Assembly (NCBI GenBank): GCA_036429605.1
Contig: CM071590.1
Location: 1,984,001 to 2,048,000, forward strand
Source of the DNA: Cladobotryum mycophilum
Lineage: Eukaryota > Ascomycota > Sordariomycetes > Hypocreales > Hypocreaceae
Direction: 5' to 3'
DNA length: 64,000 bases
Below are positions 60,201-64,000 of the stretch, one piece after another. Position numbers and translations under genes: made by a program. The notes under the pieces are model-generated. The model did no database searches. It had not been told where the DNA came from and saw only the letters and a program-made list of their open reading frames with translations. The number at the start of each line of letters is the position of its first letter. Position 1 is the stretch's first letter.

Positions 60201-60887
60201 GTATCAAGGTGCAGCGGAGCTTCGCATGATGGACAATATTGTGAATCGAGTTCCCGAATAAGTTCGTAGAAGCAGGCCTCGTGGGCGACATGTGAACAGG
60301 AGAATTGTAGAATGCGCTCGCCCCGTAGTGTATGCTCCAGTGGTTCCTCGCACACAGCGCACTCGCTACCAACAAAAGTTCTGTCGCGCCGCAAGCGGCC
60401 CCTTTCCATTGTACTTGACATGACGTTATTATCAATGCCGCCTACTCTGCGGGAGCCGGAACTGCGAGAAGAGTTGACAGATGGGCCGCGCCGATGGGGG
60501 CCGTTGCTGCTGCTGCTGTTGCCGTCGGCTGTGGAAAACTTGTGATTGTATTGATCTAAAGAAGTAAAGTCAAATTAGCAAAAACGGCCATGACGAAGCT
60601 GTGCATCAAGCATGCCCAATTGAACAGGCGCAGTGGTTGCCTACGTCTCAAAAGGACCCGAGCGAAGAGGATAGATGGAAACACATACTCTCGATGTATA
60701 AAGGTGGTTCGGTTGAACTTGTGCCAGCTCTAGGCGCAGATGTGGTCGGTGATATGCCTCGCTGGTTGGTGATGCCTAAATCATAGAGGGTGTTTGATAG
60801 TTCAGGTTTCTTGTCCTGACTGTTTCTAGACTGGCGTTTACTGCCGTGGCCGTGATGTTGTTGGCTTTTATGAAATCGATTAAACAT
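57225..60887 (-). CDS. RING-PH-VWA protein (Ste5/Far1-like domain order), one frame break
   Basis: Four exons, 60887-60689, 60555-60172, 60116-58499 and 58442-57225, give about 1139 residues. The N-terminus is basic (FNRFHKSQQHHGHGSKRQ). A RING-H2 finger lies at about 132-181 (CAVC, CSHVAHEAC, CPSC). After a Ser-rich linker comes a PH-type domain at about 412-532 (GQLRLYSTL, ELECYLFAEMLICV, LKLWHQALLDLH). A VWA domain follows at about 600-790 (DVVVVVPISSSM, DRMGIVTFG, DASTSDADS). Its metal site is degenerate: Pro stands where DxSxS has Asp. Yeast Ste5 and Far1 share RING, PH and VWA in this order and scaffold the pheromone MAPK cascade. The frame breaks at the G run 57685-57688 (plus strand), after SILKGLGKGG; one missing base restores the Ser/Pro-rich end. 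Confidence 0.83.
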
Positions 60888-62518
60888 GGAGGATCGCTTT
60901 CGGGTATCAACTGAAGAAGGGTGCTGGTTAAAATGGTTGCAAGGGATAGCGGTCTAGTATGTCTCTGAGAGCTAGCCTGGCGTATGCGGTGGTGGTGGTG
61001 GAGGTCGAAATGGCAGAAGTCGCAAAACTGAAGGTTGGGCCGTCTGTGTGGTGAGCCGCGGGGCTCTGCGGGATGGAAAGAGCGAGGTCGCGTGGGTGGG
61101 AAAAATGAGGAAAGAAGCAAAAAAAAAACCGTAGCAATAATTATAACAATATAGCAAACAGTACGTGGAAACGTAAACGTAAACGTAACGCGAGATGAGA
61201 TGAGAGGAGATGCGATTGCAAAGGTTGTTTGTGTTTGTTTGTTTGTACGGAGTATGTGCGTAAGTGTGGCGTATTTTGTTTAAGTGGTCTAAAAAAGTTG
61301 TGATGTCGGTTGCTGGATTGTAAGGCTGAGCTGAGTGGAAGTAGAAATGAAATGGCGTTCAAGCTCCTGGTTCGACAATGCTTGGCTCAGAGGTAGTAGT
61401 ATAGCGGGGACCGCGTGTGCACATGATTTCTGTCTCTCTTGTCACTCTCACTGTCTTTCACGTCTGCCTGCACCCAGATCGGGATGGACGGCCTGGGTAT
61501 GGAGAGAGGCAAGCGAGATGCCAGCCACGGAAAGGGTGAGACAAGCTCTCACACTGCCGGTTCCTAGTGGTGCTGTTGCGCGCGCGCGCATGGAGAGACA
61601 AGACTGGGGTGTGAGTGTGAGTGTGAGTGAGAGAGGAGAAGAAAATGTCTGTGAGTTGGGAGACAAGATAAGATTTGGCTCGGCCTTGGCCTTGCAGAGT
61701 AAGGTGAGATAGATGGTGTTACTCCGTAGGTAGTAGTGGTATGGAGTACAAGCAGGTAAGGTAAGGTGATGGGTAGGTAATAATGGGTAAGGCAATGGAT
61801 AATGCCCACGACAGTCGCCACAATGGGCGAGATTGACGCGGAGAATTGGGTCGGATCTGTAGGCACGATACCTGCGACCTGTGGAAAAGAGAGGTACAGA
61901 GTACAGAGCACAGCAACCCCGAGAAGTGGTTGCCGAAAAGGGGGGCTCGACAGTTAAATTGCTTTTTCCCCCTTCGTTGCTGTTGTCCTTTTTTTTTGTC
62001 GTTGCTGCGAGCACCCTGGGAGAAGACCCTTAAACAGGGCTGTTGTGGACTTCTTACCAAGCACGATGGTAATGACAATAATGCCCAGCCTCAATTTGAC
62101 TGGCCCAGCCTATCGTATCAAAATTGATTGTTTGCTTGTTGGCTTCGTTGAGTTGGTTGGTTTGCTTCTTCCTCTTGGTGTTGTTATCTTCAAGCAACAA
62201 GTAAAGTACTTGTAGTAGGAAGGTAGGTAGAGTAAGCCGCTGCCGTTAATGCTTCGTTTTTTTCTCTCTCTTTCTCTGCGTCTCGTCTTAGACAAGGGAA
62301 AGGTAAATGCTATTATGCCAAGTTCTGTCAGATACCAAGCACAAGCAAAAAAGAAAAGCCGTTGCCGTTTATTGCTTGCTGCTGCAGATCCCAGACCGCA
62401 GGGCAGCCAAGCGAGACGTCAGTTTAAGCACAGGCATAAACACTGACTTACATGGAAGAAACCAAAGAAGAAATTCCTCCCCAAGGAAAAGGGAGAGAGA
62501 AGAAGAAAAAGAGGAGAT

Positions 62519-62547
62519 GACAAGACAAGACAAGACAAGACAAGACA
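62519..62547. repeat. (ACAAG)n pentanucleotide repeat
   Basis: About five to six perfect tandem units. Confidence 0.88.
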
Positions 62548-63377
62548 AAAGTGTGGATGACGATTGAACCAGCAACGCGCACTGCGCATCCGAAAGAACA
62601 AGGGTCGCAAAACCCAGTTTCAAAAATGGGCTGACATGGCACTGGTTTTATTTTATTTTATGGATTTTTTTCCCCCCAAGGATCTCTTTTTCTCTCTCTC
62701 TTCTTCTCCTCGCCTCCCCCTCCCAGCTTAAGACGTACAAACGGAGGCAGTAATCGGTAGTCTTGTTTCTGTACCTTGCCCATACCCGCTCCCTCTCCCT
62801 CTGCCCTCCCCTCCGTCCCTCCCTCTCTCGTGACATGGATTGAATTGGATGGATGGATCCATGCGGCCAATGTTGCGTTCAAGAACCATGTTCTTCAGGC
62901 CAGGTCCCCTGTAAATGCGCTATCAAGGACCCCTGCCGGCATACCCCCAAAACGGCCAACCCACCCAGGCTTTAAGGGCCTTTAAGGGCTTTAGGGCCTC
63001 TCTTGGGGCTGTGGGGACGCCGTTCCGTCGCTCCAGGTCAGAGGCGCTAACAATTTAGCGTAGCTACAGCAGTCGGCCACTACCAAATGTACCTGGACTG
63101 GGCTACCTACTTAGTACCAACACCACCACTACCCAGGTGCTCTGCATCGCTACAACTGCATAGAGGAGGAGGAGGGAGGGAGCCCTGGGGTGGAGGATGG
63201 ATCCATTCTCGCGATTAATGACTTGGCAGGGATCTCAGCCTTTGAAAAGGCTCAAAATCGTTGTCCCCCAGCGCAGATGGCAGCTCACCAACAAGGGGAC
63301 AGCCTTGACCGGAAGAACTAGTTGCTGTTGAAGGTAATGAACTCGGGCTAAATCCGGTATTCCATTCCCTCTCTCTC

Positions 63378-63402
63378 ATGGATGGATGGATGGATGAATG
63401 GA
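63378..63402. repeat. (GGAT)n tetranucleotide repeat
   Basis: About five GGAT units, ending in imperfect units (GAAT, GATA). Confidence 0.85.
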
Positions 63403-63954
63403 TAGATAGATGTTACAAAATATGCAGAGTCTGTTATCTGGTGTGAGTGACTTATTACAAGTATCATGTTACTTGTGGTTTAGGGTTCCCGTTCTTCCTC
63501 CCGTCTTTGATCCATTCTTAGCCATGTGCCTCTAATGACGCAGCTCGGCCGACTAGTATAATGGATGGTGAGTGGTCACAGTGCAAAACACACACTCACT
63601 GACCCTCAACTTAGAACCACCAACTACAAGTAATATTATTATTGTCCTTTCATCAGCCTGGTTACGGAAATCTCATCCGATACGCTCGCGTGGCAACTGG
63701 TGGGTAAGCTCAGCGTCCCCTCAGCCTATCATAAAAAAGCAATTATATCCAAGCGGCCCGCGTTATTACTTGTCATAACAAACAGCTTTAGCCTCGGGGG
63801 CTGAAGAGTTGTGAAGACAGAGAGAGGGAGAGAAAAAGAAATGTCTTACTTATAGTTACTGTCCTCTTCATCCAGCCATATGACGTGTGCTCGACGTGTA
63901 TAATGACTTGTAAATTCAAAGCTGGGAAAAACTAACAGCGTTGGTCTCTTTAGC

Positions 63955-64000
63955 TATACGTTTGGCTCCCCGACGAACTCATGGACGAGACCGCTTTGGA
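63955..64000 (+). CDS. possible first bases of an exon running off the window
   Basis: An ACTAAC branch-like site near 63930 is followed by a pyrimidine-rich stretch and TTTAG ending at 63954. After it an open frame reads LYVWLPDELMDETAL to the window edge. This looks like an intron 3' end and an exon start, but 46 bases cannot identify a gene. Confidence 0.25.

Larger units (their letters stand above)
60888..63954. other. 3-kb region at the right end without a supportable gene
   Basis: Promoter of the RING-PH-VWA gene at left; otherwise no recognised gene. Open frames up to 188 codons (61448-62014, -) are low-complexity. Repeats: ACAAG pentamers 62519-62547 and GGAT tetramers 63378-63402. 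Two copies of the TACGGAGT 8-mer (61246, 61721). Confidence 0.5.

Noticed and set aside
61448..62014. 188-codon minus-strand open frame near the right end
   Set aside because: Low-complexity Leu/Ser/Thr-rich product from CT-rich DNA; no domain or splice support.
1..64000. tRNA, rRNA, CRISPR array, transposon, secondary-metabolite cluster
   Set aside because: I looked for tRNA T-loop patterns, spaced direct repeats, terminal inverted repeats with transposase frames, and PKS/NRPS/P450 genes, and saw none that holds up.

Overview
The window is nuclear DNA of a filamentous ascomycete, most likely a Sordariomycete and plausibly of the order Hypocreales. The genes carry short GT-AG introns (about 50-180 nt) with CTAAC/CTGAC-type branch points. 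Intergenic stretches are rich in microsatellites, and the protein set (fungal-type Pex26, Mot1, Cdc37, Nhp10-like, fungal GPI-anchored PLC-like protein) is that of a mould. The order is inferred from general resemblance only. I see no transposon, CRISPR array, tRNA, rRNA or biosynthetic gene cluster. This is a conserved housekeeping region.

Layout, left to right. 0.6-6.5 kb: CRIPT (+), an epoxide-hydrolase-like alpha/beta hydrolase (-), a pinin/SDK/MemA protein (-) and, diverging from it, the SF3b subunit PHF5A/Rds3 (+). 6.8-13.4 kb: Pex26-like peroxin (-), haspin kinase (-) and, diverging from haspin, a CCDC47-like ER protein (+). 13.7-20.1 kb: an ECM15/MTH1187-family thiamine-binding-type protein (-), a secreted PLC-like phosphodiesterase with a probable GPI signal (-), and the Hsp90 co-chaperone Cdc37 (-). 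20.7-26.5 kb: the Snf2-family TBP remover Mot1 (-). 30.4-34.2 kb: cohesin subunit Smc3 (+). 34.7-40.4 kb: an unrecognised three-span membrane protein (-), mitoribosomal mL46 (-) and a RING+PHD protein (-). 44.5-49.8 kb: ribosomal protein eL43 (-), a saccharopine-dehydrogenase-like oxidoreductase (+) and an RMD1/RMD8-type DUF155 protein (+). 50.2-56.1 kb: an Nhp10-like HMG-box protein (-), chaperonin CCT-theta (+) and an NADPH-dependent FMN reductase (+). 57.2-60.9 kb: a large RING-PH-VWA protein (-) with the domain order of yeast Ste5/Far1 scaffolds. The ends and the gaps at 26.5-30.4, 40.4-44.5 and 60.9-64.0 kb show no supportable gene.

Two things stand out. First, four otherwise intact genes (CCDC47-like, mot1, FMN reductase, RING-PH-VWA) each carry exactly one frame break. 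Each is repaired by one extra G/C at a run of 4-5 G or C. Systematic undercalling of G/C homopolymers in the assembly explains this better than four pseudogenes. Second, the RING-PH-VWA protein is a candidate pheromone/MAPK scaffold-like protein in a mould.

Exon boundaries were deduced by hand from splice consensus, frame continuity and family resemblance. For every gene the exon sum is a multiple of three, except the four frame-broken genes, which are each one base short.
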